From CAYMCO01 sp964388955 (GTDB lineage: Bacteria > Chloroflexota > Anaerolineae > Anaerolineales > E44-bin32): 64,000 bases of DNA. The notes beneath the pieces were generated by a model. The model worked only from the letters and a program-made list of their open reading frames with translations, was not told the DNA's origin and did not search any database. Below, piece by piece: positions 1 through 9,153 of this stretch (position 1 is its first letter; each line of letters begins with the position of its first letter). The DNA lies in NCBI GenBank assembly GCA_964388955.1, contig CAYMCO010000010.1:1-64000 (forward strand). The letters run 5' to 3'. Both the position numbers and the translations under genes were made by a program.

Positions 1-316
1 CCCCTGCTCCCCTGCACCCCCGCTCCCCTAGTACCTCCCGCATATTTGCAATCCCCACCGGCGTCCGTTATGCTGTCTGTGCGGGCGGGACCCCGTCCGC
101 TTTGAACCGCTATGCTCGCCGGCGCGCAGCCTCCGTTCGAGAACAGGGCCGCCGGCGGGCCCGAGTTGAATAGTTCAACCTCCTAACAGCTAACACCTGT
201 CAGAGGGCCATCCCCCGAGGTGTCCGAAATCCAGCGCACCTCGGAACGGCGGAGCGTGCCTGCTGGAAGAATCCCCGAAGCTACCCAATCCGAACTCGAG
301 TGATGGCCGGCAGCGG
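1..316. other. Window edge, intergenic, no clear gene
   Basis: The first 45 bases are a C/T-rich run of CCCCTGC-type units, like the run at about 21178-21260. The rest shows no convincing start codon or protein similarity. The open frame that leads into the small gene ending at 496 extends back to a stop at 191-193, so an unusual upstream start cannot be excluded. Confidence 0.5.
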
Positions 317-496
317 TTGGATCTGGCGCGCCCGCTGGCGTTCCTATCCGCGCGCCAGATCTGCATGATCGACGAACTGCTGGAGCGGCTGGGGGATTTC
401 GGCGAGGTGCGGTTGATCGTGCAGAAAGGCAAGCTGCGCTTCATCTCCAGCGCCAAGAGCTATGATGTGTTCAAATGGGAGGAGGGGGACGAGTAG
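317..496 (+). CDS. Small conserved hypothetical protein
   Basis: A frame of about 59 residues ending at TAG 494-496, four bases before the exporter permease start. Its core GEVRLIVQKGKLRFI is followed by a polar tail ending WEEGDE. I recall similar small proteins in Anaerolineae, but no function is known to me. The start is uncertain: no ATG occurs in frame before 365, and the TTG at 317 is chosen because it keeps the whole helix-like segment before the core. The tight spacing to the next gene suggests co-transcription. No catalytic or metal-binding motif is visible. Confidence 0.5.
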   Translation: MDLARPLAFLSARQICMIDELLERLGDFGEVRLIVQKGKLRFISSAKSYDVFKWEEGDE

Positions 497-499
497 CGT

Positions 500-1354
500 A
501 TGAGGGCAGAAAGCGCCATGGAACTCGCGGAAGCCGCAGATACACACATACATATCGAACCGCCTCGCGGTTGGATCGGATTGGACCTGGCGGAGCTCTG
601 GCGCTACCGCGAACTGCTCTACTTCTTCACCTGGCGGGATATCAAGGTGCGCTACAAGCAGACCCTGCTGGGGGCGGCTTGGGCGGTGCTGCAGCCCTTC
701 GCCACCATGGTGATCTTCTCGGTCTTCTTTGGCCGGCTGGCGGGGGTGCCCTCGGATGAGTTTCCTTATCCAATATTCGCCTACTCAGCGCTGCTGCCGT
801 GGAACTACTTCGCCCAATCCCTGGAGCGAGCCGCCAACAGCCTGATCGAGACCCCGGATCTGATCCGCAAGGTATATTTCCCGCGTTTGGTGGCCCCGCT
901 TTCCGGCGCCCTTTCCCCGCTGTTGGATTTCGGAATCGCATTCCTCATCTTGCTGGGCATGATGGTCTACTATGGCGTGAGGCCTACCTTGGGTGTATTC
1001 CTGCTTCCGCTCTTCCTGCTGCTGGGCATGGTGACGGCGTTGGGAGTGGGCACCTGGTTTTCGGCTCTGAACGTGCAGTACCGCGATGTGCGCTACGTGA
1101 TCCCCTTCCTGATCCAGGCCTGGCTGTTCGCCACGCCCGTGGCCTACCCCAGCAGCCTGCTGGGGGAGCCGTGGCGAACGCTTTATGGATTGAATCCCAT
1201 GGTGGGCGTGGTCGAGGGCTTTCGCTGGGCGCTGCTGGGGACCGACCCCCCGCGGGCGATGATCGGGGTCTCCGCGCTGGCATCGGTCGTATTGCTCTTG
1301 ACCGGATTGCATTACTTCCGGCGCATGGAGAACACATTTGCGGATGTGGTGTGA
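500..1354 (+). CDS. ABC-2 type polysaccharide exporter permease (Wzm/TagG-like)
   Basis: A 284-residue membrane protein, the usual size for permeases that move lipid-linked polysaccharide across the membrane. The cytosolic N-terminus is followed by RYKQTLLGAAWAVLQP (about residues 50-65), the amphipathic signature of the Wzm/TagG family just before TM1. About six membrane spans follow, with the last near residues 255-275. The partner ATPase starts 5 bp downstream. An alternative ATG lies at 518; 500 is kept because a GGAGG-rich stretch lies upstream, although spacing is long. Family assignment is strong; the exported polymer cannot be read from sequence. If the cell is monoderm, the product would be a wall-linked glycan rather than LPS O-antigen. 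Confidence 0.88.
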   Translation: MRAESAMELAEAADTHIHIEPPRGWIGLDLAELWRYRELLYFFTWRDIKVRYKQTLLGAAWAVLQPFATMVIFSVFFGRLAGVPSDEFPYPIFAYSALLPWNYFAQSLERAANSLIETPDLIRKVYFPRLVAPLSGALSPLLDFGIAFLILLGMMVYYGVRPTLGVFLLPLFLLLGMVTALGVGTWFSALNVQYRDVRYVIPFLIQAWLFATPVAYPSSLLGEPWRTLYGLNPMVGVVEGFRWALLGTDPPRAMIGVSALASVVLLLTGLHYFRRMENTFADVV

Positions 1355-1359
1355 AGCGG

Positions 1360-2652
1360 ATGTCTGACATCGCCATCCGGGTCGAAGGGTTGGGTAAGCG
1401 CTACCGCATCGGCCAGGGCTCGCGCTCCGGCTACAAGTCGCTGCGGGAATCCCTGGCAAACGGGCTGCAGGGCACGCTTGACCGCCTGCCGGCCATCCTG
1501 GGGGGGAACGGCGGGAAGTCGAACGGCGAATCCAGCCATGACCACATCTGGGCGTTGAAAGATGTCTCGTTTGAGGTGAAACGGGGTGAGGTTGTAGGCG
1601 TCATCGGCCGCAACGGCGCCGGCAAGAGCACGTTGCTGAAGATCATTTCGCGCATCACCGCCCCGACGGAGGGCAGTGTCGACATCTTCGGCCGGGTGGG
1701 CTCCTTGTTGGAGGTCGGTACCGGCTTCCACCCCGAGCTCACCGGGCGGGAGAACATCTACTTGAACGGCGCCATCCTGGGAATGCGCCAGGCGGAGATC
1801 GAGGCGAAGTTCGACGAGATCGTCGCCTTCTCCGAGCTGGAGAAGTTCATCGACACCCCAGTCAAGTTCTACTCCAGCGGGATGTATGTCCGCCTCGCCT
1901 TCGCCGTCGCCGCGCATCTGGAGCCGGAGATCTTGCTGGTCGATGAAGTGCTGGCCGTCGGTGACGCGGCATTTCAGAAGAAATGCCTGGGGAAGATGGG
2001 CGAGGTGGCGGGAGAGGGGAGGACGGTGTTGTTTGTCAGTCATAACATGAGCGCGGTTACGCGGTTGTGCAAGCAGGCGCTGAGGCTGGAGGAAGGAGAA
2101 CTGGCAGATCGCGGACACAGCCCGGATGTAGTCGAACGGTACATTGGTAAGGATTCCCCAATAAAGGCTATGGCCATATTGGAGCCCGACGCTGCCAAGC
2201 CAATGCGGTTGAGAAAGGTGGTAATTCTGAATAGCAGTGGGGTTTCCTCCACGCAGCTAGAGATGGGAGAACCTTTTCGGGTGTGCGTCGAATATGACAT
2301 CAACAGGCCTGTCACCGCGGCCCACGTGATCTGTTTTATTCATACCAATGAGGGAGTAAATGTCTTCGGCACTGGAGATGCGGATACAAATCCAAGAATG
2401 CTTCAATGCAGATCGCCGGGAAAGTATGCAGGATGCTTCGAGGTGCCAGCTTTCTTGCTCGGCGAGGGTGAGTACTATATTACTGTAAGCCTGGGTGTGC
2501 CATTCCAGGTAGCCTACGATAGGCATGAGGCCGTTGCAGTATTCTCGATCGTGGATAACAGCAGTATGAGAAGAGAATGGCTGCATAGACGCAGGCCGGG
2601 CGTCCTCGGAATCGAGATCGATTGGACCTATTCGAATATGGGGAGAGACTAA
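1360..2652 (+). CDS. ABC transporter ATPase with C-terminal glycan-binding domain (Wzt-like)
   Basis: The 430-residue ATPase partner of the upstream permease. The Walker A motif GRNGAGKST lies at residues 83-91, the signature YSSGM at 171-175, Walker B ILLVDE at 191-196 and the switch His at 228. The ATG at 1360 follows the permease stop by 5 bp; a longer reading frame upstream only shadows the permease. After residue 265 a beta-rich extension of about 160 residues matches the position and length of the Wzt C-terminal domain, which in characterised systems recognises the modified non-reducing end of the glycan. GC is about 63% in the ATPase core and about 50% in the extension, suggesting the C-terminal part was exchanged with the glycan genes that follow. 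Confidence 0.88.
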   Translation: MSDIAIRVEGLGKRYRIGQGSRSGYKSLRESLANGLQGTLDRLPAILGGNGGKSNGESSHDHIWALKDVSFEVKRGEVVGVIGRNGAGKSTLLKIISRITAPTEGSVDIFGRVGSLLEVGTGFHPELTGRENIYLNGAILGMRQAEIEAKFDEIVAFSELEKFIDTPVKFYSSGMYVRLAFAVAAHLEPEILLVDEVLAVGDAAFQKKCLGKMGEVAGEGRTVLFVSHNMSAVTRLCKQALRLEEGELADRGHSPDVVERYIGKDSPIKAMAILEPDAAKPMRLRKVVILNSSGVSSTQLEMGEPFRVCVEYDINRPVTAAHVICFIHTNEGVNVFGTGDADTNPRMLQCRSPGKYAGCFEVPAFLLGEGEYYITVSLGVPFQVAYDRHEAVAVFSIVDNSSMRREWLHRRRPGVLGIEIDWTYSNMGRD

Positions 2653-2654
2653 GT

Positions 2655-3458
2655 GTGCTCACACGACTAAGGAAGTGGATTGATCGGTTCAAGAATTATC
2701 GGCGGTTGACTAGTGCTTTCGGCCCAATCTCCCTCGTTGCTCTAGTACACATTCTGTCCATTATCAAGCAAGTAGAAACCAAGATCTACGGAAGATATGC
2801 AGGCTACAACATGGATAGGCTCGCGCACCTCATCCCGGTTTGGTTAGCCTCTCGTCAGAAGGCCGATGATGCGAGGTTTGCGCATGTGGAGATTGGAGTG
2901 CTCTTCGGAGGCAGTCTCGCCGCAAGGCTCCTGCTGCTTGAATATGCAAACCGCTGTTCTCAGCGGGTCATCGGCATAGACCCTCTTGATAGCTACTATG
3001 GGGAGTTCATAGATCCGACATCTGGCCTTCCGATATCCAAAGATACGGTGACTGAGAATATCGGATTCCTGACCGGGATGAGGCACAACTACTCGCTCGT
3101 CCAACGACTTTCATCCGATCCTGCAGCAGTCGAAAAAGTGCGGAATCGCGAGGTATTGTCCTTATTCATCGATGGCGATCATACCTATCAACAGATCCGC
3201 GAAGATTGGGAGAATTATTCCCCTTTCGTTATTCCGGGCGGATACGTGATCTTCGACGACTACGGATCGGAGGAATGGCCCGATGTGAGAAGATTCGTCG
3301 ATGAGTTGGTCAACAATGAGCCGCCGGCTTGGAGAATCTGCGGCGTAGTTGGAAGAGCGTTCGTCATTAGGCGAAATAGCCGTATGGCTGAAAGTGCATC
3401 TCCAAGCCTCGAGTCGACACAAACCACCCATGCGTTGCACTCCCTCGACCGAATGTAG
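2655..3458 (+). CDS. Class I SAM-dependent methyltransferase (Methyltransf_24-like)
   Basis: A 267-residue protein. The SAM-binding loop VEIGVLFGGS lies near residues 78-87, and FIDGDHTYQQ near 171-180 is typical of methyltransferases in glycan clusters (Methyltransf_24, cephalosporin-hydroxylase-like). The GTG at 2655 is chosen: GGAGAG lies about 8 bases upstream and it starts just after the wzt-like stop. A farther ATG at 2622 would overlap that gene by 31 bp. Its place behind a Wzt with a C-terminal recognition domain suggests it modifies the growing glycan, perhaps as a cap. GC is low (about 42-50%) against the flanks. The substrate is unknown. Confidence 0.75.
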   Translation: MLTRLRKWIDRFKNYRRLTSAFGPISLVALVHILSIIKQVETKIYGRYAGYNMDRLAHLIPVWLASRQKADDARFAHVEIGVLFGGSLAARLLLLEYANRCSQRVIGIDPLDSYYGEFIDPTSGLPISKDTVTENIGFLTGMRHNYSLVQRLSSDPAAVEKVRNREVLSLFIDGDHTYQQIREDWENYSPFVIPGGYVIFDDYGSEEWPDVRRFVDELVNNEPPAWRICGVVGRAFVIRRNSRMAESASPSLESTQTTHALHSLDRM

Positions 3459-3519
3459 GCCATCATCAAGGGTATCGTCAACGAGGGATGGCTGGGATGT
3501 GATCTTATAGATTCGAGGT

Positions 3520-4515
3520 TTGCGAGCTAGGCCCCTGGCGCATCGACAGCCCCTTATTGCCACTATTATCCATCAGGCGAGGGGAACGCTTTTCCCACCC
3601 CGAAATCTATCCGGCGCCACTTCATGGACGGATTTACTATCGCAGGAAACCATTAGCGTATGGACACGAGAATTGAGCGTTCGCTTCTCAGAACGTAACC
3701 TTATCTTGTCGCTGACTTCCGCTTTGCACGAGCCTCCTTTGCTCGTCGATGTAGGAGCCCACGTTGGTTCATTTGCCGAGCCGTTCGTTGCGAGCGGATG
3801 GCGCGTCATTGCATTTGAGCCGGAAGCACAGAACTTCCACGCACTGAAACAGAAGTTCTCGGCATATCCACTCGTCACCTGCCTTCAAGAGGCAGTTTTC
3901 GATACTGCCCGGGCGAGGGCTCAATTCTTCATAAGTAGTGAACATTGGGGGATTCATGCTCTCAAACCATTCCACCCAACCCATCGGCGAGGCTCCGATG
4001 TGACCACGGTCCGGTTGGACCAGAAACTCCGGAGCCTCGATATTAGCCACGTCCATATTCTCAAGATTGATATCGAAGGCGCCGATTTCATGGCACTAAG
4101 AAGTTTCGACTTCATAGCTTTGAAGCCACAAATCGTGATCGTAGAATTCATGGATTCTCGAAGCATTCCCTATTTCGGTTACTCTCATCACGACATGGCG
4201 GAATACATGCGTCAGTTCGGATATGCGACTTTCGTGTCAGAATGGTCCCCCATCGAGGAATATGGCCGCAAGGAAGACGACCCAGAAATCGATGGACCCT
4301 CTTTTCTTGGCTGCAAACGGTACCCCCTGGATCATAATCCTGCATGGGGCAACCTGATCTTTGTGCCAGAGTCTGCGATGAGGGAATTCACCCTAGGCCT
4401 AAGGAGGTACCTGTGGAGGGTATGGCGGGACAGGCGGGCACATGAGTTCCGCTCCATTGTCAAATCGATTCCTGGGGCGAAGTTCCTCTACGCCGCAGTC
4501 AAGAGAAGGAGATGA
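3520..4515 (+). CDS. FkbM family methyltransferase
   Basis: A 331-residue protein with FkbM-family features: LLVDVGAHVGSF (about residues 74-85) as SAM-binding motif I, VIAFEPEAQNFHAL (96-109) as motif II, and ILKIDIEGADFMAL (180-193). FkbM enzymes are O-methyltransferases common in polysaccharide loci. The first in-frame start is a TTG at 3520, about 60 bp after the preceding gene; the conserved fold begins near residue 70, so a later start is possible. It lies in the low-GC part of the cluster. With the neighbouring methyltransferase it could methylate sugars of the exported glycan; this role is inferred from context. Confidence 0.78.
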   Translation: MRARPLAHRQPLIATIIHQARGTLFPPRNLSGATSWTDLLSQETISVWTRELSVRFSERNLILSLTSALHEPPLLVDVGAHVGSFAEPFVASGWRVIAFEPEAQNFHALKQKFSAYPLVTCLQEAVFDTARARAQFFISSEHWGIHALKPFHPTHRRGSDVTTVRLDQKLRSLDISHVHILKIDIEGADFMALRSFDFIALKPQIVIVEFMDSRSIPYFGYSHHDMAEYMRQFGYATFVSEWSPIEEYGRKEDDPEIDGPSFLGCKRYPLDHNPAWGNLIFVPESAMREFTLGLRRYLWRVWRDRRAHEFRSIVKSIPGAKFLYAAVKRRR

Positions 4516-4600
4516 CCCTGGTTGTCCTGGATATCGGGCCCCAATCTGGTTGGAACAGAGAAGTCAGACACAACAAGCCACGTGCCATGAGGCGCTGCAT

Positions 4601-5464
4601 TTGAAAACGGCTCGAATTGTCCCTCACCGAATTGGTCGCGTCCCGGCCCAGTGGTCTCGACACTTAGTCACATGGATTCGCGACGCAAACGTTCGCAAAA
4701 TGCGCCAACGATTGAAACTGCTTGAAGGAAGTCGCGCCGGAAACAGATGCTTCATCATGGGCAATGGTCCTAGCCTAAACAAGATGGATCTCGAGCTCTT
4801 CCATGGTGAGCACATATGGGGGCTGAACCGATGCTACCTGCTATTTGACCGTATTTCGTGGCGGCCTGGTTTCTACACGGCCGTAGATACTCGAGTTGTT
4901 CCGGACATAGCAGATGAGATCATGGCCCTCGCGGGACAATTGGACGCCACACGGTTCTTTATCCCAATTACATTTCGAACTCGCAGAATACTCCAGTCTC
5001 GGGCCAATGTATTCTGGTTCCGCGAGGCCGAATTAGATCCGTCCAACATACCATTTGGCAGCTTTTCGAAAGATGCATCAATTGCGGTCTCTACGGTGCG
5101 AACCGTTTCGATCACCGCTATCCAACTGGCAGCCTATCTGGGCTTCAACCCGATTTTCCTGATCGGTTGCGATACCAGTTACACGCTTCCAAGCTCGGTC
5201 GAATACAATGAGCGTGACGATCATTGCCTCACTTCCACAATGGACGATGACCCAAACCACTTCGACCCAAGCTACTTTGGGAAAGGACGAAGGTGGCACC
5301 ACCCTCACCCCGAATTGATGATCGAGCACTATGAAATGGTGGCGATTGCTGCGAGGGAAATGGGGCTACAGATCTACAATGCAACGGTGGGGGGGGACCT
5401 CGAGGTATTTCCCCGCGTCGATTACCGGCAAGTTCTAGAACGGCGAGAGGTTATCTTGAGGTGA
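4601..5464 (+). CDS. DUF115 / MptE-like protein
   Basis: About 287 residues. The motif FIMGNGPSLNKMDL near residue 50 is the hallmark of the DUF115/MptE-like superfamily, which includes 6-hydroxymethylpterin diphosphokinase-like enzymes and proteins tied to surface glycosylation (Maf-related). A second family mark is the NATVGGDLEVFPRV segment near the C-terminus. The TTG at 4601 is chosen because GAGG lies about 8 bases upstream and it avoids overlapping the FkbM gene. The frame is open back to an ATG at 4442, but that stretch looks non-coding. The stop overlaps the next start (GTGA at 5461). The biochemical role is unknown; nucleotide-sugar handling is the likely theme. Confidence 0.62.
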   Translation: MKTARIVPHRIGRVPAQWSRHLVTWIRDANVRKMRQRLKLLEGSRAGNRCFIMGNGPSLNKMDLELFHGEHIWGLNRCYLLFDRISWRPGFYTAVDTRVVPDIADEIMALAGQLDATRFFIPITFRTRRILQSRANVFWFREAELDPSNIPFGSFSKDASIAVSTVRTVSITAIQLAAYLGFNPIFLIGCDTSYTLPSSVEYNERDDHCLTSTMDDDPNHFDPSYFGKGRRWHHPHPELMIEHYEMVAIAAREMGLQIYNATVGGDLEVFPRVDYRQVLERREVILR

Positions 5465-6684
5465 GGCGGGGGCGACACTTAGCTTGGCTTCGATCCGTGG
5501 AAGAGCCCCGGCGATCGCATCTTGGTCAACATCTCGATAGTTGCGCCAATATAGACCCGACAATGACAAGAGTAACCGTTGTAACTCCCTCACTGAATCA
5601 AGGTCAATTCATCGAGGAAACGATCCGCTCGGTGCTACTCCAATGCTATCCGAATCTCGAATACATCGTCATCGATGGCGGATCGACTGACGGTACGACT
5701 GATATCATTAAACGATATGAGCCTCGGATCGACTCTTGGGTCAGCGAACCCGACGCTGGGCAAACGGCTGCGATCAACAAGGGCTTCAAGCGGGCACGAG
5801 GCGAGATTGTCGCGTGGTTGAATTCCGATGACTTGTTTGCCACCCGATACGCCGTCTCAGAGGCTGCTGCGTTCCTGGCGAACCACGAGGAAGTCTCAGT
5901 CGTGTATGGGGACAGTTTGATCATCGATGAGATCGGCCGCCCACTCCGCCACTGGAAGGCTCCAGATTTCGATCTCGTAGATTTACTCTACGACAATCAG
6001 ATTCCTCAAATGTCTGCATTCATCCGCAGGGATGCTTTGGAAGCAGTTGGATACTTGGACGAAGAGTTCCACCATTCAATGGATTATGATTTATGGCTGA
6101 GACTCTCCCCTGAATTCACAATCTCTTCCTTCCCATCGCTATGGAGCATGCATCGTTTTCACCCCAATTCGAAGACGATGACACAGGATGAGGTCAGATG
6201 CAGAGATAATCTAAGAGCCTTGTCCCGATTCTTCACCAAGGAGTCCGTCAAAGGCGAGCTAGGGGTCCATGAGAAGGCAGCCATCGCCAAAGCCGAGCTT
6301 GACCTGGCAATCGCGGAGGCCTCAACGACGCCCTTAGAAGGTATCGAAGCGGAATTTGAGAGGATAAGGAAGGCCGAACATAGGTTGTTCGCAAAGAAGG
6401 AAGCCCTTCGCTCTTTGGCCTGGCAGATTGGCAGACGCGAGGACCTGTCCAAGGCAGGCATGAGTTTACAGAAGACCTTCTTCCGTCTCGCCGGGTGGTT
6501 CGATTTGCCTCCTCATGAAGTGATGCGGGCATTATTGATCTCCCACATTTCGGCAGGCGGCAGCCGAAGAACCGTATCTATTCAAGGATTGGTCTATCGA
6601 TTCGCGTGGGGGCTTTGGAGAATTTGGGACCTCCTGAGACGGGGATCCCGAGCTGCTTATTACCGGGTTTTCCCCCCGCGATGA
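5461..6684 (+). CDS. Glycosyltransferase family 2 with C-terminal extension
   Basis: A GT-A-fold glycosyltransferase. From residue 37 it reads RVTVVTPSLNQGQF, then the nucleotide-binding DGGSTDGT (72-79) and NSDDLF (121-126), which holds the metal-binding acidic pair. The catalytic domain ends near residue 260; the remaining 145 residues are charged helix and unassigned. The GTG at 5461 overlaps the previous stop and has GAGAGG 10 bases upstream, so it is taken as the start. An ATG at 5563 would give a protein beginning exactly at the domain and is a serious alternative. It is a paralogue of the GT2 at 8230. Donor and acceptor are unknown. Confidence 0.8.
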   Translation: MRRGRHLAWLRSVEEPRRSHLGQHLDSCANIDPTMTRVTVVTPSLNQGQFIEETIRSVLLQCYPNLEYIVIDGGSTDGTTDIIKRYEPRIDSWVSEPDAGQTAAINKGFKRARGEIVAWLNSDDLFATRYAVSEAAAFLANHEEVSVVYGDSLIIDEIGRPLRHWKAPDFDLVDLLYDNQIPQMSAFIRRDALEAVGYLDEEFHHSMDYDLWLRLSPEFTISSFPSLWSMHRFHPNSKTMTQDEVRCRDNLRALSRFFTKESVKGELGVHEKAAIAKAELDLAIAEASTTPLEGIEAEFERIRKAEHRLFAKKEALRSLAWQIGRREDLSKAGMSLQKTFFRLAGWFDLPPHEVMRALLISHISAGGSRRTVSIQGLVYRFAWGLWRIWDLLRRGSRAAYYRVFPPR

Positions 6685-6896
6685 ATATCTTTGGTTTGAT
6701 TCCGTGTGATTTTATGGGCATCTCCGTTGTGCCGAGCTGTAGATCAACCCCGGCGGATCCATCTCTAGGCTTGAGAAGCGCATCGGGCAGCTATTGCCAG
6801 CACAAGTGGTTGTTCTCCTTCGGTGAAAAGCGAGTGCATGCGTGCGGAGTTTTCCAAGGATCAACCCGTATCCACTTTAGGTAGCCCTTCTGCAAG

Positions 6897-8237
6897 GTGC
6901 CATTGAATATCCTTCAGATCAACGCCCATGACGTGCATGGTGGCGCGGCTAGGATCGCCAGGGATTTGCTCGATCACTACCAGCGACTTGGTCATGTTTG
7001 CTACCTTGCAGTAGGGGAGAAGAATAGCTCGGACCCGCGTGTTCTTAGGATATCCAACATGGAGCTCAGGAATGCTTGGTCTCGTTCATGGCTCACATGC
7101 GGAGAACTGAACCAGGCGCCGAAGAAAGGCAGATTTGAGAGATTCCTCAAGGCGGTAGCTTTGCTCGGTGAACCCCAGCGTATTCTGCATCGCTTTCGAG
7201 GCATTGAAGATTTCAGCTATCCCGGATCAGGACACCTCTTGGACCTTCCTCCACATCGCCCCGATATACTCCACTTTCATAATCTCCATTACGATTATTT
7301 CGATCTGTCCCTGCTGCCGGAGCTTTCAACCAAGGCCCCGACCGTCCTCACTCTCCATGATCAATGGGCGTTCACGGGTCACTGTGGATACTCGCTGGAC
7401 TGCAATCGCTGGGAAAAAGGATGCGGCAATTGCCCATATCTGGACATATACCCTCCCATACGCCGGGATGCGACAGCTTTCAACCTGGAACGCAAGAGGG
7501 AGATCTTCTCGCGATGCCAGTTACATGTTGTCTCACCTAGCAGGTGGCTGCTCTCCCTCGCGGAGAGATCAATATTGGCCGGGGGCATCATTCAGAGTGA
7601 ATGCATACCGAACGGGATAGATACCGAGATCTTTCATCCCACGGACCAATCTGCTGCCCGAGACAGATTGGCCCTCCCCGCTAGAGCCAGGGTATTGCTG
7701 TTCGTCGGAAATCGCGTGTTGAATAACGACTATAAGGATTTCGACACGATGCATCGAGCGTATGAATCCGTGTCGAGCGTTCTTCCACATGAGGAAGTCA
7801 TCTTCGTTTGTCTGGGTGAAGACTCTGATGTGCCTCCGGCCAGAGCACCTAGAGGAGTCCAGTTTAGGCCCATTGAACGCGATTCTCAACGGGTGGCGGA
7901 CTACTATCGCGCTTGCGACATTTACGTCCATGCCGCCGTTTCGGACAACTTCCCTCTGACAATCCTTGAGGCCATGGCCTGTGGCGTTCCCGTTGTCGCC
8001 ACGGCAACCGGAGGCATTCCAGAACAGGTCGAGGATGGCAGGTCAGGCTTTCTGGTGGGTCTCAGAGACCACAAGGGAATGGCGAATCGAATCGTTGAGT
8101 TGCTGAAGGATCCTGAAAAACGCAGGCGATTAGGAGAAGAGGCTTCCCGAATTGCACGGTCCAGATACAGAACGGACATCATGGCGTCAGCCTATCTAGA
8201 TTGGTACAAAGAGGTACTGGCCAATAGTGATGGATAA
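6897..8237 (+). CDS. Glycosyltransferase family 4 (GT-B fold)
   Basis: A 446-residue GT-B glycosyltransferase. The N-terminal domain opens with NILQINAHDVHGGAARIARD, the glycine loop that contacts the acceptor. The C-terminal domain holds LTILEAMACGVPVVATATGG (about residues 352-371), the E-x7-E-type nucleotide-sugar site of GT4 enzymes. The GTG at 6897 is the only start that keeps the first beta strand. The 212 bp before it contains no credible gene, so it may have its own promoter. The next GT2 gene overlaps its end by 8 bp, suggesting translational coupling. GC is lower than in the flanking genome. Sugar specificity cannot be inferred. Confidence 0.82.
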   Translation: MPLNILQINAHDVHGGAARIARDLLDHYQRLGHVCYLAVGEKNSSDPRVLRISNMELRNAWSRSWLTCGELNQAPKKGRFERFLKAVALLGEPQRILHRFRGIEDFSYPGSGHLLDLPPHRPDILHFHNLHYDYFDLSLLPELSTKAPTVLTLHDQWAFTGHCGYSLDCNRWEKGCGNCPYLDIYPPIRRDATAFNLERKREIFSRCQLHVVSPSRWLLSLAERSILAGGIIQSECIPNGIDTEIFHPTDQSAARDRLALPARARVLLFVGNRVLNNDYKDFDTMHRAYESVSSVLPHEEVIFVCLGEDSDVPPARAPRGVQFRPIERDSQRVADYYRACDIYVHAAVSDNFPLTILEAMACGVPVVATATGGIPEQVEDGRSGFLVGLRDHKGMANRIVELLKDPEKRRRLGEEASRIARSRYRTDIMASAYLDWYKEVLANSDG

Positions 8238-9144
8238 TGCTCCGGTTCTTCCGTTCCCGCTCGCCAAGCAATCGGGCTGGCCGTTCATTCAAGGCGAATT
8301 CGGGGCTGGAATATGCAGAGAAGCTGGCCGAAATGAGCCACGGATATCCATCGTCACTCCCTCCTACAACCAAGCCCAATTCCTTGAAGGCACTATACGC
8401 TCCATCCTTCTGCAAGGATATCCAAACCTTGAGTACTTCGTCATTGATGGCGGGTCGACCGACGGCAGCGTCGACATCATTCGGCGCTATGAACCGTGGC
8501 TCACCCATTGGGTGAGCGAGCCCGATCGCGGGCAGTCCCACGCGATCAACAAAGGGTTCGGAGGGGCGACAGGCGACATCTTCCACTGGCTCAATTCCGA
8601 TGATTTTCTGCTCCATGGAGCACTGGATCATATTGCCAGGTTGTATGTTGACAACCCCCGGGCCGTTGCATGGGTCGGAGGCTGCCATTGGGTTGACGAG
8701 GAGCGCTGGATATACCAGACGACCTATCCGCGGGGCCTTTCTAAGGATGAGATCGCCGATTGGGGCTTCAAGGGCTACTTTCAGCAGCCTGGGTGCTTCG
8801 TTCGCGCCGACGCTTGGAAAAGCGCAGGCGGCCTCGATGAAAGCCTGAACTTTGCGATAGATCTCGACCTGTGGTTGCGGATCTGTGACGAGGGAGCCCT
8901 CTCATCGACGGAGACCGTTCTGGCCGCGTCCACCTTTCATGCGCGTTCCAAGTCGCGGACGATAACAGTTGAGGGGTATGAAGAGACAGCCTTGGTGCAG
9001 CGAAAGCACGGATATGTTGAAGAGGCTGAGCGAAGAATGGTACTGGCGTCCAAGATCCAAAATCCCGGATTTCGGTTGGGCGAGGGGATCAGGGCATTCC
9101 TCAAGCCGATCTACGGCCGGTACATCCGTCGAGAGCGCCTCTGA
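8230..9144 (+). CDS. Glycosyltransferase family 2
   Basis: About 304 residues. A short Pro-rich lead is followed by RISIVTPSYNQAQFLEGTIR (about 38-57), DGGSTDGS and LNSDDFLL, the nucleotide and metal sites of the GT-A fold. The DGGSTDG-VDIIRRYEP-HWVSEPDRGQ block resembles the GT2 at 5461 closely, so the two are paralogues. The start is ATG 8230 (a GTG lies immediately before); it overlaps the previous GT4 stop. This is the last gene of the low-GC segment; GC climbs sharply in the next gene. Confidence 0.82.
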   Translation: MDNAPVLPFPLAKQSGWPFIQGEFGAGICREAGRNEPRISIVTPSYNQAQFLEGTIRSILLQGYPNLEYFVIDGGSTDGSVDIIRRYEPWLTHWVSEPDRGQSHAINKGFGGATGDIFHWLNSDDFLLHGALDHIARLYVDNPRAVAWVGGCHWVDEERWIYQTTYPRGLSKDEIADWGFKGYFQQPGCFVRADAWKSAGGLDESLNFAIDLDLWLRICDEGALSSTETVLAASTFHARSKSRTITVEGYEETALVQRKHGYVEEAERRMVLASKIQNPGFRLGEGIRAFLKPIYGRYIRRERL

Positions 9145-9153
9145 GACCGCCAC

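Noticed and set aside
799..1359. Long upstream extension of the wzt-like gene in the same frame
   Set aside because: This part lies over the permease gene in another frame and has no similarity to the ATPase start; ATG 1360 fits the family and the gene spacing.
6606..6884. A 92-codon + strand frame between the GT2 and GT4 genes
   Set aside because: It overlaps the GT2 end in another frame, has no recognisable motif and a random composition; treated as spacer.
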